A stretch of DNA of 42,634 bases from Microbispora rosea (GCF_900156315.1 NZ_FTNI01000047.1:1-42634), one strand, 5' to 3'; shown: positions 31,983-40,162, counted from the stretch's first letter. Numbers and translations are program-made. The notes: generated by a model not told the origin, from the letters alone.

Positions 31983-32996
31983 ATGACAGTGCGCAGGCTC
32001 GGGGCCATCGCAGCCGCCGTCGTGGCGACGACCACCCTGGTCACCGCCTGCGGGGGAGACAACGCCGGCGGGGGCGACGGCGGAGGCAAGGTGCAGTTGG
32101 CGCTGGTCGCCTACTCGACCCCCCAGGCGGCGTTCGAGGACGTCATCAAGGCCTTCCAGAAGACGCCCGAGGGCAAGAACGTCACCTTCACCCAGTCGTA
32201 CGGCGCGTCCGGCGACCAGAGCCGCGCCGTGGCGAACGGCCTCAAGGCGGACATCGTCGAGTTCTCCCTGGAGACCGACATCACCCGGCTGGTGAAGGCC
32301 GGCATCGTGGCCGAGGACTGGAACTCGGGCCCCACCAAGGGGATGCTCACCAAGTCCGTCGTCGTCATCGGCACCCGCAAGGGCAACCCGAAGGGCATCA
32401 AGACCTGGGACGACCTCGTCAAGCCGGGGATCGAGGTGCTCACCCCGAACCCCTTCACCTCCGGCGCCGCCCGCTGGAACCTCCTCGCGGGCTACGGCGC
32501 CAAGTCGAACAAGGGCGCCGACCAGGCGGCCGGGCTCACCTACCTCGACGCGCTCCTCAAGAACGTGCCGGTCCAGGACGACAGCGGCCGCAAGGCGCTG
32601 CAGACCTTCGCCGGCGGCAAGGGCGACGCGCTCCTCACGTACGAGAACGAGGCCATCTTCGCCCAGCAGAACGGCCAGGAGCTGGAGTACACCATTCCGG
32701 ACGCGACGCTCCTCATCGAGAACCCCGTGGCCGTGACGAAGACCAGCGCCCACCCCAAGGAGGCCCAGGCCTTCCTCACGTACCTCTACTCCACCGAAGC
32801 CCAGACGATCTTCGCGAAGAACGGCTACCGCCCGGTGATCGACGGTGTCACCGGCTTCGACTGGCAGACCCCGCCGCAGCTGTTCACGATCCAGGACCTC
32901 GGCGGCTGGGACAAGATCACGACCGAGTTCTTCGACCCCAAGGCCGGCAAGGTCGCGGAGATCGAGCGCAAGCTCGGCGTGGCCACCGAGAAGTGA
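31983..32996 (+). CDS. Sulfate/thiosulfate ABC transporter substrate-binding lipoprotein
   Basis: 337-aa Sbp/CysP-type lipoprotein: the signal peptide ends in VTAC (Cys23). Mature features of the family are LALVAYSTPQAAFEDVIKAF, SYGASGDQSRAV (oxyanion-binding Ser/Gly loop), VEFSLETDITRLVKAG, KSVVVIGTRKGNPKGI, and NPFTSGAARWN. It delivers sulfate or thiosulfate to CysTWA. GAGGAA precedes the ATG. It is the first gene of a four-gene transport operon and is followed by a 12-bp tandem duplication spanning its stop codon. Confidence 0.94.
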   Translation: MTVRRLGAIAAAVVATTTLVTACGGDNAGGGDGGGKVQLALVAYSTPQAAFEDVIKAFQKTPEGKNVTFTQSYGASGDQSRAVANGLKADIVEFSLETDITRLVKAGIVAEDWNSGPTKGMLTKSVVVIGTRKGNPKGIKTWDDLVKPGIEVLTPNPFTSGAARWNLLAGYGAKSNKGADQAAGLTYLDALLKNVPVQDDSGRKALQTFAGGKGDALLTYENEAIFAQQNGQELEYTIPDATLLIENPVAVTKTSAHPKEAQAFLTYLYSTEAQTIFAKNGYRPVIDGVTGFDWQTPPQLFTIQDLGGWDKITTEFFDPKAGKVAEIERKLGVATEK

Positions 32997-33011
32997 CGCG
33001 AGAAGTGACGC
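32988..33011. repeat. 12-bp tandem duplication at the binding-protein stop
   Basis: GAGAAGTGACGC occurs twice in direct succession (32988-32999, 33000-33011). The first copy carries the TGA stop. The second copy lies in the short leader of the permease gene and changes the sequence before its ATG at 33016, possibly affecting ribosome binding. Confidence 0.85.
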
Positions 33012-33015
33012 GAAG

Positions 33016-33828
33016 ATGACCGCGATCACCGTACGTCCGGCCCGGCGCCTGGCCGGCGGCACCGCCGCCGGCCTCGGCGTCGCCGTCCTGTACCTGAGCC
33101 TGATCGTGCTGATCCCGCTGGCCGCCGTCGTCTGGCGCTCGGCCGACGAGGGGCCGGGGTACTTCTGGCGCTCGGTCACCACCCCCGACGCCTGGGCGGC
33201 GCTCACGCTGACCATCGGCGCCTCCGCGCTCGTCGCCCTGATCAACCTGGTCATGGGCACGGCGATCGCCTGGGTGCTGGTCCGCGACCGCTTCCCCGGC
33301 CGGGCGGTGCTCGACACGATCATCGACCTGCCGTTCGCGCTGCCGACCATCGTCGCCGGCCTCGTCCTGCTCGCGCTGTACGGCCCGCAGTCCCCGCTCG
33401 GGATCAACCTGGCCTACAGCAGGGCCGGAGTCGTGCTGGCGCTGCTGTTCGTCACACTGCCGTTCGTCGTCCGCACGGTGCAGCCGGTCCTGCTGGAGCT
33501 CGACGCGGAGATGGAGCAGGCGGCGGCCTCCCTCGGCGCGGGCCCGTTCCAGATCTTCCGCCGGGTCATCCTGCCGAACCTGATCCCCGCGATGCTGTCC
33601 GGCACCGCCCTCGCCTTCACCCGGGCGATCGCCGAGTTCGGCTCGACCGTGCTCATCTCGGGCAACCTGCCGTTCAAGACACAGGTCGCGGCGGTGAACA
33701 TCTTCAGCCAGATCGAGGGCGACAACACCACCGGCGCGGCGGCGATCTCGACGGTCCTGCTCGTGGTGGCCCTGGTCGCGCTGATCTCGCTCGACGTCCT
33801 GCAGCGCTGGGGGAGCCGCCGTGGCTAA
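33016..33828 (+). CDS. cysT: Sulfate ABC transporter permease CysT
   Basis: 270-aa permease, six transmembrane segments, with the EAA-type loop EMEQAAASLGAGPFQIFRRV that docks on CysA. The LPFALPTIVAGLVLLALYGPQSPLG segment is typical of CysT/CysU. The ATG at 33016 is chosen as the first codon before a basic N-terminal stretch and the first helix; the open frame upstream overlaps the binding-protein gene. Its stop overlaps the start of the CysW gene by 8 bp. Confidence 0.93.
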   Translation: MTAITVRPARRLAGGTAAGLGVAVLYLSLIVLIPLAAVVWRSADEGPGYFWRSVTTPDAWAALTLTIGASALVALINLVMGTAIAWVLVRDRFPGRAVLDTIIDLPFALPTIVAGLVLLALYGPQSPLGINLAYSRAGVVLALLFVTLPFVVRTVQPVLLELDAEMEQAAASLGAGPFQIFRRVILPNLIPAMLSGTALAFTRAIAEFGSTVLISGNLPFKTQVAAVNIFSQIEGDNTTGAAAISTVLLVVALVALISLDVLQRWGSRRG

Positions 33829-34618
33829 GCACGTCCTGCGCCTGGTCGCCGTCGCCTACGTCCTGTTCCTGCTGGTCCTGCCCGTGATGCTGATCATCTG
33901 GCGGACCTTCGGCGACGGGCTGGCGCCGTTCGCCGAGGCCCTGACCTCCCCGTCGGCCCTGCACGCCTTCAAAGTCACGCTGACGGTCGCCGGCTGGGCG
34001 GTCGTGGCCAACACGGTCTTCGGGGTCGGCACCGCGCTCCTGCTCGTCCGGCACGAGTTCCCCGGAAAGCGGCTGCTGGGGGCGTTCATCGACCTGCCGA
34101 TGGCCGTCTCGCCGGTCGTCGTCGGGCTCGCGCTCATCCTCGTGTACGGCCGGTTCTCCCCCTTCGGCGGCCTGCTGGAGAGCTGGGGAATCCAGGTGAT
34201 CTTCTCCACTCCCGGCATGGTGCTGGCCACCGTGTTCGTGGCGCTGCCGCTCGTCGTACGGGCCGTCGTTCCGGTCCTGGAGGAGCTCGGCGACGAGCAG
34301 GAGCAGGCGGCGCACACGCTGGGGGCGAGCCGCCTCCAGACGTTCCTCCGCATCACGCTCCCCGGCATCCGCTGGGCCCTCGGCTACGGCATCGTGCTCT
34401 GCCTGGCCCGTTCGCTCGGCGAGTACGGCGCGGTCGCGGTGGTATCCGGCCGCCTCGTGGACCAGACCCAGACGCTGACGCTGTTCGTGGAGGAGCGGTT
34501 CCAGAACTTCGACCAGCCGGCCGCGTTCGCCGCCGCCACGGCCCTCGCCCTGATCGCCGTGGTCACCCTGCTGCTCACCAAGCTCCTGCGCCCGAAGGAT
34601 CGCATCGATGGCAATTGA
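33821..34618 (+). CDS. cysW: Sulfate ABC transporter permease CysW
   Basis: 265-aa second permease, six helices, with the EAA loop EQEQAAHTLGASRLQTFLRI and the DLPMAVSPVVVGLALILVYG segment typical of CysW. The GTG start lies inside the end of cysT, and its stop overlaps the start of cysA, so translation of the three genes is coupled. It forms the membrane channel with CysT. Confidence 0.93.
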   Translation: MAKHVLRLVAVAYVLFLLVLPVMLIIWRTFGDGLAPFAEALTSPSALHAFKVTLTVAGWAVVANTVFGVGTALLLVRHEFPGKRLLGAFIDLPMAVSPVVVGLALILVYGRFSPFGGLLESWGIQVIFSTPGMVLATVFVALPLVVRAVVPVLEELGDEQEQAAHTLGASRLQTFLRITLPGIRWALGYGIVLCLARSLGEYGAVAVVSGRLVDQTQTLTLFVEERFQNFDQPAAFAAATALALIAVVTLLLTKLLRPKDRIDGN

Positions 34619-35570
34619 GGTACGCGACGTGAACAAGTCGTTCGGGACGACGCCCGTCCTGCACGACGTGTCGCTGGACGTCGCCGCGGGGTCGCTCACC
34701 GCCCTGCTCGGCCCGAGCGGCGGGGGGAAGTCGACGCTGCTGCGGGTGATCGCCGGCCTGGAGCGGCCCGACACCGGCACGGTGCGGATCTCCGGCGTCG
34801 ACGCCACCCGGCTGTCCCCGCAACGGCGGGGCGTCGGCTTCGTGTTCCAGCACTACGCCGCCTTCAAGCACCTCTCGGTCTTCCGCAACGTGGCCTTCGG
34901 ACTGGAGATCCGCAAGCGGCCCAAGGACGAGATCCGCAAACGCGTCATGGAGCTGCTGGAGCTGGTCCACCTGGAGAAACTGGCCGACCGCTACCCGTCC
35001 CAGCTGTCGGGCGGCCAGCGCCAGCGCATGGCCCTGGCCCGGGCCCTCGCGGTGGAGCCCCAGGTGCTGCTGCTGGACGAACCGTTCGGCGCCCTCGACG
35101 CGCAGGTGCGCAAGGAACTGCGGACGTGGCTGCGGCGGCTGCACGACGAGGTCCACGTGACCACGGTGTTCGTCACCCACGACCAGGAGGAGGCCATCGA
35201 GGTCGCCGACACGATCGTGGTGCTGGCCGGGGGCGAGGTCGTGCAGACCGGCAGCCCCGGCGAGGTGTACGACAACCCGGCCAACCCGTTCGTGATGCGC
35301 TTCCTGGGCCCGGTCACCGAGATCGGCGGCAGCCTGGTCCGCCCGCACGACATCGAGATCAGCCCGGGCCCCGTCGAAGGCGCCTCGCCCGCCGTGGTCT
35401 CCCGCGTCGTACGGCTCGGCTTCGAGGTGCGCGTGGAGGTGGAGATCGGCGGGCAGGAGGCCTGGGTCCAGGTGACGCGGGAGCAGGCCGACCGGCTCGG
35501 TCTCGGGCCGGGCGACACCGTGCACGTCCGGCCCGCGCCGGGCGCCCGATCCCTGGTGCTCGCGCTGTGA
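34608..35570 (+). CDS. cysA: Sulfate/thiosulfate ABC transporter ATP-binding protein CysA
   Basis: 320-aa ATPase. Walker A is GPSGGGKST, the signature is LSGGQRQRMALARAL, Walker B is VLLLDEPFGALD, and the H-loop is VTHDQEEAIEVAD. The family's FVFQHYAAFKHLSV Q-loop sequence is that of sulfate ATPases. A short C-terminal TOBE-like domain (about residues 240-320) may be regulatory. Its ATG overlaps the cysW stop. The Rrf2-type regulator follows after 41 bp. Confidence 0.95.
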   Translation: MAIEVRDVNKSFGTTPVLHDVSLDVAAGSLTALLGPSGGGKSTLLRVIAGLERPDTGTVRISGVDATRLSPQRRGVGFVFQHYAAFKHLSVFRNVAFGLEIRKRPKDEIRKRVMELLELVHLEKLADRYPSQLSGGQRQRMALARALAVEPQVLLLDEPFGALDAQVRKELRTWLRRLHDEVHVTTVFVTHDQEEAIEVADTIVVLAGGEVVQTGSPGEVYDNPANPFVMRFLGPVTEIGGSLVRPHDIEISPGPVEGASPAVVSRVVRLGFEVRVEVEIGGQEAWVQVTREQADRLGLGPGDTVHVRPAPGARSLVLAL

Positions 35571-35573
35571 CGG

Positions 35574-35606
35574 ACACAGCGACGGACGCTGTTATGGACG
35601 CTGTGT
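35574..35606. repeat. Inverted/direct repeats before the Rrf2-family gene
   Basis: ACACAGCG (35574-35581) and CGCTGTGT (35599-35606) form an inverted repeat. GGACGCTGT occurs at 35584-35592 and 35596-35604 as a direct repeat with 12-bp period. They occupy almost all of the 41-bp gap between cysA and the regulator ATG and could be an autoregulatory site or a weak attenuator. Confidence 0.5.
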
Positions 35607-35611
35607 GAGAC

Positions 35612-36004
35612 ATGCGGCTATCCGTACGGACCCAGTACGCCCTGCGCGCCGCCGCCGAACTGGCCGCGGCGGCGCCGGGACCGGTCCCGGCCGAGCGGAT
35701 CGCGGCCGCCCAGCGCATTCCCCGGCGGTTTCTCGACAACATCCTGCTGCAGATGCGGCGGGCCGGCCTCATCCACAGCCAGCGCGGGCCCGACGGCGGC
35801 TACTGGCTGGCCCGGCCCGCCGAGCAGATCACGCTCGCCGACGTCGTCCTCATCATGGAGGGGACGCCCCCGGACAACGAGGGCTTCCACGGGGTCGCGG
35901 AGCCCCTCGGCGACGTCTGGACGGCGCTGCGCGACCACGAGCATGCGACGCTCACCGAGGTCACGCTCGCCCACATCGCTACCGGTTCACTTCCACCCCT
36001 CTGA
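35612..36004 (+). CDS. Rrf2 family transcriptional regulator without cysteines
   Basis: 130-aa winged-helix protein. The N-terminus MRLSVRTQYALRAAAELA, the recognition helix region IPRRFLDNILLQMRRAGLI and the wing SQRGPDGGYWLARPAEQITL are characteristic of Rrf2 regulators. The three cysteines that hold the Fe-S cluster in IscR/NsrR are absent; there is no Cys at all. This matches the CymR type, which senses the cysteine biosynthesis state through CysK and O-acetylserine. Position directly behind cysA, as last gene of the operon, supports control of sulfate import. Confidence 0.9.
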   Translation: MRLSVRTQYALRAAAELAAAAPGPVPAERIAAAQRIPRRFLDNILLQMRRAGLIHSQRGPDGGYWLARPAEQITLADVVLIMEGTPPDNEGFHGVAEPLGDVWTALRDHEHATLTEVTLAHIATGSLPPL

Positions 36005-36067
36005 TCCCGATAGTTATGGAAGACTCCACATTCAGGTGGAACGTGCCGGGGCGTAGAGGCAGGCGGG

Positions 36068-37576
36068 ATGGGTACTGCTGGGCAGCTCATCGTCGGGCGA
36101 TACCGGCTGGTCCGCGCCCTCGGCCACGGCCGCTCCGGGCTGATGTGGGAGGGCCGCGACACGCTGCTCGACCGGCCCGTCGCGATCCGCGAGGTCCTGC
36201 TGCCCCCGAACCTGAGCGAGACCGCGCGGTTACGGCTCGTCCAGCGGATCTCCCGTGACGCCCGCCAGGCCGAGCGGCTGCGCCACCCCCACATCGCCGC
36301 CGTCTACGACGTCGTCGACGAGGACGGCGCCCTCTACGTCGTGACGGAGCTGGTCCCCTCGCGCTCGCTCGACGGGGTGGTCTCCGGCGACGGACCGCTG
36401 CCCCCGGCCGAGGCCGCGCGGATCGCCCGCACGGTGCTGTCCGCGCTCACGCACGCCCACGCCGCCGGCGTACGGCACGGCGACGTCCGGCCCGCCAACG
36501 TGCTCCTCGCGCACGACGGACGGGTGGTGCTCGCCGATTTCGGCGTGTCGATTCCCGGACCCGCCGGCTCTCTCACCGATCGTGGCGCCGAGACCTACCT
36601 CGCCCCGGAACGGGCCGGCGGCGGGCCGCGCACGGTCGCCGCCGACCTGTGGTCGCTGGGCGCCACCCTCCACACCGCCGCCACCGGCAGACCGCCCGCG
36701 GTTCAGGGGCCGTCGGAGGAGGTGCCCGGCGAACTGCGCGCGGTGCTCGCCGGGCTGCTGGCCCGGGAGCCCAGGCGGCGGATCGACGCGGAGACCGCCG
36801 ACCGTCTGCTCGCCGAGATCGAACCGCCCGCCCCATCTCGGCCCGTACGCCACCGCCCCGGCCGTGCTCGTCGCATCACCGGAATCGCGGCGGCCGTGCT
36901 CGTCGCCTGCGCGGTGGGAGGCTGGGCGGTCGGGGGCTGGGCTGTCGGGGGGTGGGCGGGGCTGCGTCCCGGCGAGGACAACCGGGCCCAGGCGGCCGCC
37001 TCTCGCGGGGCATCGGCCCCGGTCTCCCCGTCGGGCACCCCGTCGGTCTCGGTCTCGGCATCGGCATCGGCGTCCGGGCCGCCCGCGCGGCGGCTGAAGC
37101 TGAAGTGGCACACGTCCGACGCCGGCTGGCGGGCCGGTGTGCCCCGCGGCTGGACACGCGAGGACGGGCCGTACTCGACCTCGTGGCGCTCGCACGACGG
37201 CGAGGCGGTGTTCACGGTCGAGGTGACCGCGCAGCGCGGCACCGATCCCCTGGCGGCGCTCGGCGAGGCGGAGGAGATTCTCCGCCCGGACGCCGGGACT
37301 TATCGCAAACTGCGCCTCCGGACCGTGACCGGCGAGCACGGCGCGTCCGCCGACTGGGAGTTCACCTGGACCCCGCGCAAGGCCTCGCCACGGGACCACC
37401 TGGCCAGGGGAGTGAAGTATCACCAGTACCGCCGGGTGATCTCCACGGACACGACGACGAGCGTGCTCACCTGGACCACCCCCGCCGCCGGCTGGGACGC
37501 CCTGCGGCCCACGCTCGTCAAGGTGCTCGCGCTCTTCCAGCCTCCGTCGGCCGTCCCGACGCCTTCCGCGGCCTGA
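36068..37576 (+). CDS. Membrane Ser/Thr kinase-like protein, probable pseudokinase
   Basis: 502-aa protein with an N-terminal protein-kinase fold (about residues 10-250), one transmembrane helix (about 270-299) and an extracellular C-terminal domain. The Gly-rich loop LGHGRSG and the DFG (157-159) and APE (179-181) motifs are present. Two catalytic lysines are changed: the VAIK lysine is Arg41 (VAIREV), and the HRDLKPxN lysine is Arg141 (HGDVRPANV), with Asp139 and Asn144 kept. Activity is therefore doubtful. The extracellular part (LKLKWHTSDAGWRAGVPRGW, EDGPYSTSWRSHDGEAVFTV) resembles domains found on other actinobacterial kinases. The helix contains a GGWAV repeat. The ATG follows AGGCGGG. 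It does not belong to a clear operon. Confidence 0.85.
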   Translation: MGTAGQLIVGRYRLVRALGHGRSGLMWEGRDTLLDRPVAIREVLLPPNLSETARLRLVQRISRDARQAERLRHPHIAAVYDVVDEDGALYVVTELVPSRSLDGVVSGDGPLPPAEAARIARTVLSALTHAHAAGVRHGDVRPANVLLAHDGRVVLADFGVSIPGPAGSLTDRGAETYLAPERAGGGPRTVAADLWSLGATLHTAATGRPPAVQGPSEEVPGELRAVLAGLLAREPRRRIDAETADRLLAEIEPPAPSRPVRHRPGRARRITGIAAAVLVACAVGGWAVGGWAVGGWAGLRPGEDNRAQAAASRGASAPVSPSGTPSVSVSASASASGPPARRLKLKWHTSDAGWRAGVPRGWTREDGPYSTSWRSHDGEAVFTVEVTAQRGTDPLAALGEAEEILRPDAGTYRKLRLRTVTGEHGASADWEFTWTPRKASPRDHLARGVKYHQYRRVISTDTTTSVLTWTTPAAGWDALRPTLVKVLALFQPPSAVPTPSAA

Positions 37577-37625
37577 AATCCACCCGCGCGCTCCTCTGCT
37601 GTGTCATGATTACGCACAGTGAAAG

Positions 37626-37640
37626 TGACAACGGTTTTCA
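37626..37640. promoter_or_regulatory. Candidate Zur box
   Basis: TGACAACGGTTTTCA is a near-palindrome closely fitting actinobacterial Zur sites (TGAAAACnnTTTTCA type). It lies 20 bp before the ATPase start. Upstream, CTGTG and CACAG (37599-37603, 37615-37619) form another short inverted repeat. Zinc-dependent repression is inferred. Confidence 0.6.
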
Positions 37641-37659
37641 TTCCTGATCGGGGGCCGTG

Positions 37660-38598
37660 ATGCGAGTGGCGTTCGTCGGCAAGGGCGGCAGCGGCAAGAC
37701 CACGCTGTCGTCGCTGTTCGTGAGGTACGCGACGCGGAGAGGGCCGGTCGTCGCGATCGACGCCGACATCAACCAGCACCTCGGCCTGGTCCTGGGGGTG
37801 GACCCGGCTGAGCACCCGCCGCCACTGGGCGGGATGCTGACCGAGATCAAGGACTACCTGCGCGGCGACAATCCTTTGATCCGCGACGCGGCGTCCATGG
37901 TCAAGACGACCCCGCCGGGGCGCGGATCGCGGCTGGTCCGCCTCGGAGACCCGTTCTTCCCCTCCTGCTCCGTCGAGGGCGTCTCGCTCATGGTCACCGG
38001 CCCGTTCGAGGAGGACGACCTCGGCGTCGCCTGCTACCACTCGAAGCTGGGCGCGGTGGAGCTCTACCTCAACCACCTGGTCGACGGCCCCGGCGAGTAC
38101 GTCGTGGTGGACATGACCGCGGGGGCCGACTCCTTCGCCTCCGGGTTGTTCACCCGTTTCGACCTCACCTTCCTGGTGGCCGAGCCGACCCGTCAGGGGG
38201 TGAGCGTCTACCGGCAGTACCGCGACCACGCCGCCGGGTTCGACGTCGCGATCGCCGTCCTGGGCAACAAAGTCCACTCGCCGGAAGACGTCGACTTCCT
38301 CCGCGAGCACGTCGGCGACGACCTGCTGACCTGGTTCGGCCACTCCCCCGCCATCCGCGGCATGGAGCAGGGCCGGCCCTTCGCGCTCGACGACCTGGAG
38401 CCCGCCGCCCACCACGCGCTCGCCACCATGCTCGACCGCCTCGACGGGCAGCCCAAGGACTGGCCGAAGTTCGGCAGGCAGGCCGCGGAGTTCCACATCA
38501 GGAACGCCCATGCGTGGGCCAACCGGGCGACAGGAGAGGACCTGGTCGCGCAGATCGACCCCGGTTTCGTGTACGGCCCCGCCGTCGCCGCCTCATGA
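37660..38598 (+). CDS. CooC/MinD-like P-loop ATPase, probable metal-handling
   Basis: 312-aa SIMIBI ATPase of the ParA/MinD/CooC group. The deviant Walker A GKGGSGKTT (residues 7-15) has both lysines of the class. AIDADIN supplies switch I, and VVVDMTAGAD supplies the Walker B/switch II. It resembles CooC, the nickel-insertion ATPase of carbon monoxide dehydrogenase, but has single cysteines (Cys103, Cys125) in place of a clear CxC pair. The ATG at 37660 starts directly at the family N-terminus; GTG at 37657 is in frame and equally possible. The Zur-box upstream suggests zinc-starvation induction, so a zinc chaperone or metal-enzyme maturation role is more likely than CODH maturation; no CODH genes are present. 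Confidence 0.83.
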   Translation: MRVAFVGKGGSGKTTLSSLFVRYATRRGPVVAIDADINQHLGLVLGVDPAEHPPPLGGMLTEIKDYLRGDNPLIRDAASMVKTTPPGRGSRLVRLGDPFFPSCSVEGVSLMVTGPFEEDDLGVACYHSKLGAVELYLNHLVDGPGEYVVVDMTAGADSFASGLFTRFDLTFLVAEPTRQGVSVYRQYRDHAAGFDVAIAVLGNKVHSPEDVDFLREHVGDDLLTWFGHSPAIRGMEQGRPFALDDLEPAAHHALATMLDRLDGQPKDWPKFGRQAAEFHIRNAHAWANRATGEDLVAQIDPGFVYGPAVAAS

Positions 38599-38694
38599 AC
38601 GTGTCGCCTCCGCGCCAGATGGAGGACCACGGTGTTCGATCTACCGTCAACTGCGTCCCCGCTCTCTGAGCAGACGCCGAGAGGAGAACAGCTC

Positions 38695-39081
38695 ATGTCG
38701 CTGTCCGTGTCCAACGACCTGCTCGACCAGGCCCGTACCGGTGAGGTGGACGACGCGGCCTTCGTCGCCTGTGTCCGCGACTCGCTGCCGTACGCCTGGG
38801 CGACGATCACCACACTGGTCGAGCGGCGGGACCGGTCCGGCGCCGACTTCGCCGACAACCAGGTGCCGCCGCCCGACGAGACCGCTCGCGGTCAGTTGCT
38901 GCGCTGCCTGGCCAGCGACGCGATGCGCGGCGCCCTCGAAAGGCACTTCGGCGTACGGCTGGCCTTCCAGAACTGCCACCGCGTCGCGGTGTTCCGCCCC
39001 GATGCCACCGAGGCGTACCGGGAGTTCGTCACTCCCCGCGCGCAGATCCTGAACCAGAGCCCCGAACTGGTCGACTGCTGA
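38695..39081 (+). CDS. Small conserved actinobacterial protein paired with CooC-like ATPase
   Basis: 128-aa protein without an assigned family. Regular helices are visible (NDLLDQARTGEVDDAAFVAC, SLPYAWATITTLVERRDRSG), with motifs ARGQLLRCLASDAMRGALERH, LAFQNCHRVAVFRP and LNQSPELVDC. Four cysteines (at about 27, 63, 92 and the last residue) and nearby His make metal binding possible. The ATG at 38695 is supported by GAGAGGAGAA at good spacing; an in-frame extension to 38632 lacks such a site. It lies 96 bp after the ATPase gene on the same strand and may share the Zur-controlled transcript. A hairpin terminator follows. Confidence 0.78.
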   Translation: MSLSVSNDLLDQARTGEVDDAAFVACVRDSLPYAWATITTLVERRDRSGADFADNQVPPPDETARGQLLRCLASDAMRGALERHFGVRLAFQNCHRVAVFRPDATEAYREFVTPRAQILNQSPELVDC

Positions 39082-39115
39082 TCCTGCCGGTTCGATCGGG
39101 CTGTCTTATCGGGCT

Positions 39116-39145
39116 GGGGGCGGCGATCCGTTTCACGCCGCCCCC
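39116..39145. terminator. Bidirectional hairpin terminator over the LLM stop codon
   Basis: GGGGGCGGCG (39116-39125) and CGCCGCCCCC (39136-39145) form a perfect 10-bp stem with a 10-nt loop. The stop codon of the leftward flavin oxidoreductase (39133-39135) is in the loop, so the last codons of that gene are part of the stem. It serves both convergent genes. Confidence 0.8.
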
Positions 39146-40146
39146 GGTCTCAGCGCTCGCACGGCCGGAAGCACCTCCGCGCCGAGGCGTGCGATGTTCT
39201 CCAGCGTCCGCGCACGGTCTCCGGCGCCCTCGACCATCAGGATGAGATGCCGCAGCCCGGTCCGCGCCGCCGTGGTCATGATTTTTTCCACGCAGTGCTC
39301 CGCCGAGCCCACCGGGTGGATCCGGCACAGCAGGTCCACGTACTCCGCGATGTCCCGTCGCGGCGGCGGCCGGCCGTCCACGGGCACATACCCGGCCAGC
39401 CCCGGCCCGAGCCAGCGCGGCAGCGACTCCCGCATCTCCCGTACGGCCTGCTCGGTGGTGTCCGCCACGTAGCCGAGCGCGGCCCCGATGTGCGCCGCGC
39501 CGACGATCGCCGCCAGGCCTGTCGCGTACGACTCGTAGGCGGCGATCGTCTCCGTCTTCTCGTCGTCGCCGACATGCATGCCGAGGAGCATGGGCAGTCC
39601 CCGTTCCGCGGCGAGCCGGACCGTGCCGTCCGACGTGCAGGCGACGACCGGCGTCATCCGGGCCTGCGGGACCATCGAGACCTCCCTGAACCGGAAGAAC
39701 TCGCCCTCCGCCGCCACCGGGCCGCCGTTCAGTGCCGTGCACAGCAGATCGAGCGATTCCGGGAAACCCCGCTCGAACCTCGCCGTACCGGTCCCGAAGA
39801 CCTCCAGTTCCAGCCACGGCCCACCACGCCCCACACCGAGCCGGAACCTCCCGTCCGACACGTGGTGGAGGATCGCCGCCTGCTCCGCCAACGCGACCGG
39901 ATGCTGGGCGGACAGCACGCTGACCGCCGTCCCGACCGTGATCCGCGAGGTCCGGCCCAGCGCCACGGCCGCCAGCGTCACCGCCGACGGGCAGACGCCG
40001 TACGACATGAAGTGGTGCTCGGCGATCCAGGCGTCGTCGAACCCGGCCCGTTCGGCGGCCTCGATCGCCTCCGTCGTGCCGCGCAGCACGTCCCCCGGCG
40101 CCATACCCGGGAAGCCCGCCGCGACCAGGAAGACGCCGATCCTCAT
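39133..40146 (-). CDS. LLM class flavin-dependent oxidoreductase
   Basis: 337-aa luciferase-like monooxygenase family protein (TIM barrel). Family features are MRIGVFLVAAG, AERAGFDDAWIAEHHFMSYG, the ITVGTAVSVLSAQHPVALAEQ segment and the FRLGVGRGGPWLELEVFG loop that contacts FMN or F420. The enzyme uses FMNH2 or reduced F420; the substrate is unknown. The ATG at 40146 agrees with homologue N-termini. A GTG at 40176 is in frame but overlaps the upstream gene and adds a non-conserved decapeptide. It is second in an operon with the FabG-like reductase (16-bp gap) and ends in a hairpin terminator. Confidence 0.88.
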   Translation of the reverse strand: MRIGVFLVAAGFPGMAPGDVLRGTTEAIEAAERAGFDDAWIAEHHFMSYGVCPSAVTLAAVALGRTSRITVGTAVSVLSAQHPVALAEQAAILHHVSDGRFRLGVGRGGPWLELEVFGTGTARFERGFPESLDLLCTALNGGPVAAEGEFFRFREVSMVPQARMTPVVACTSDGTVRLAAERGLPMLLGMHVGDDEKTETIAAYESYATGLAAIVGAAHIGAALGYVADTTEQAVREMRESLPRWLGPGLAGYVPVDGRPPPRRDIAEYVDLLCRIHPVGSAEHCVEKIMTTAARTGLRHLILMVEGAGDRARTLENIARLGAEVLPAVRALRPGAA

Positions 40147-40162
40147 GCTCGCGGCCGCGTCC

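Noticed and set aside
38632..38694. N-terminal extension of the small protein in the Zur-linked pair
   Set aside because: The extension lacks a ribosome site, while ATG 38695 has GAGAGGAGAA at proper spacing and begins a regular helix.
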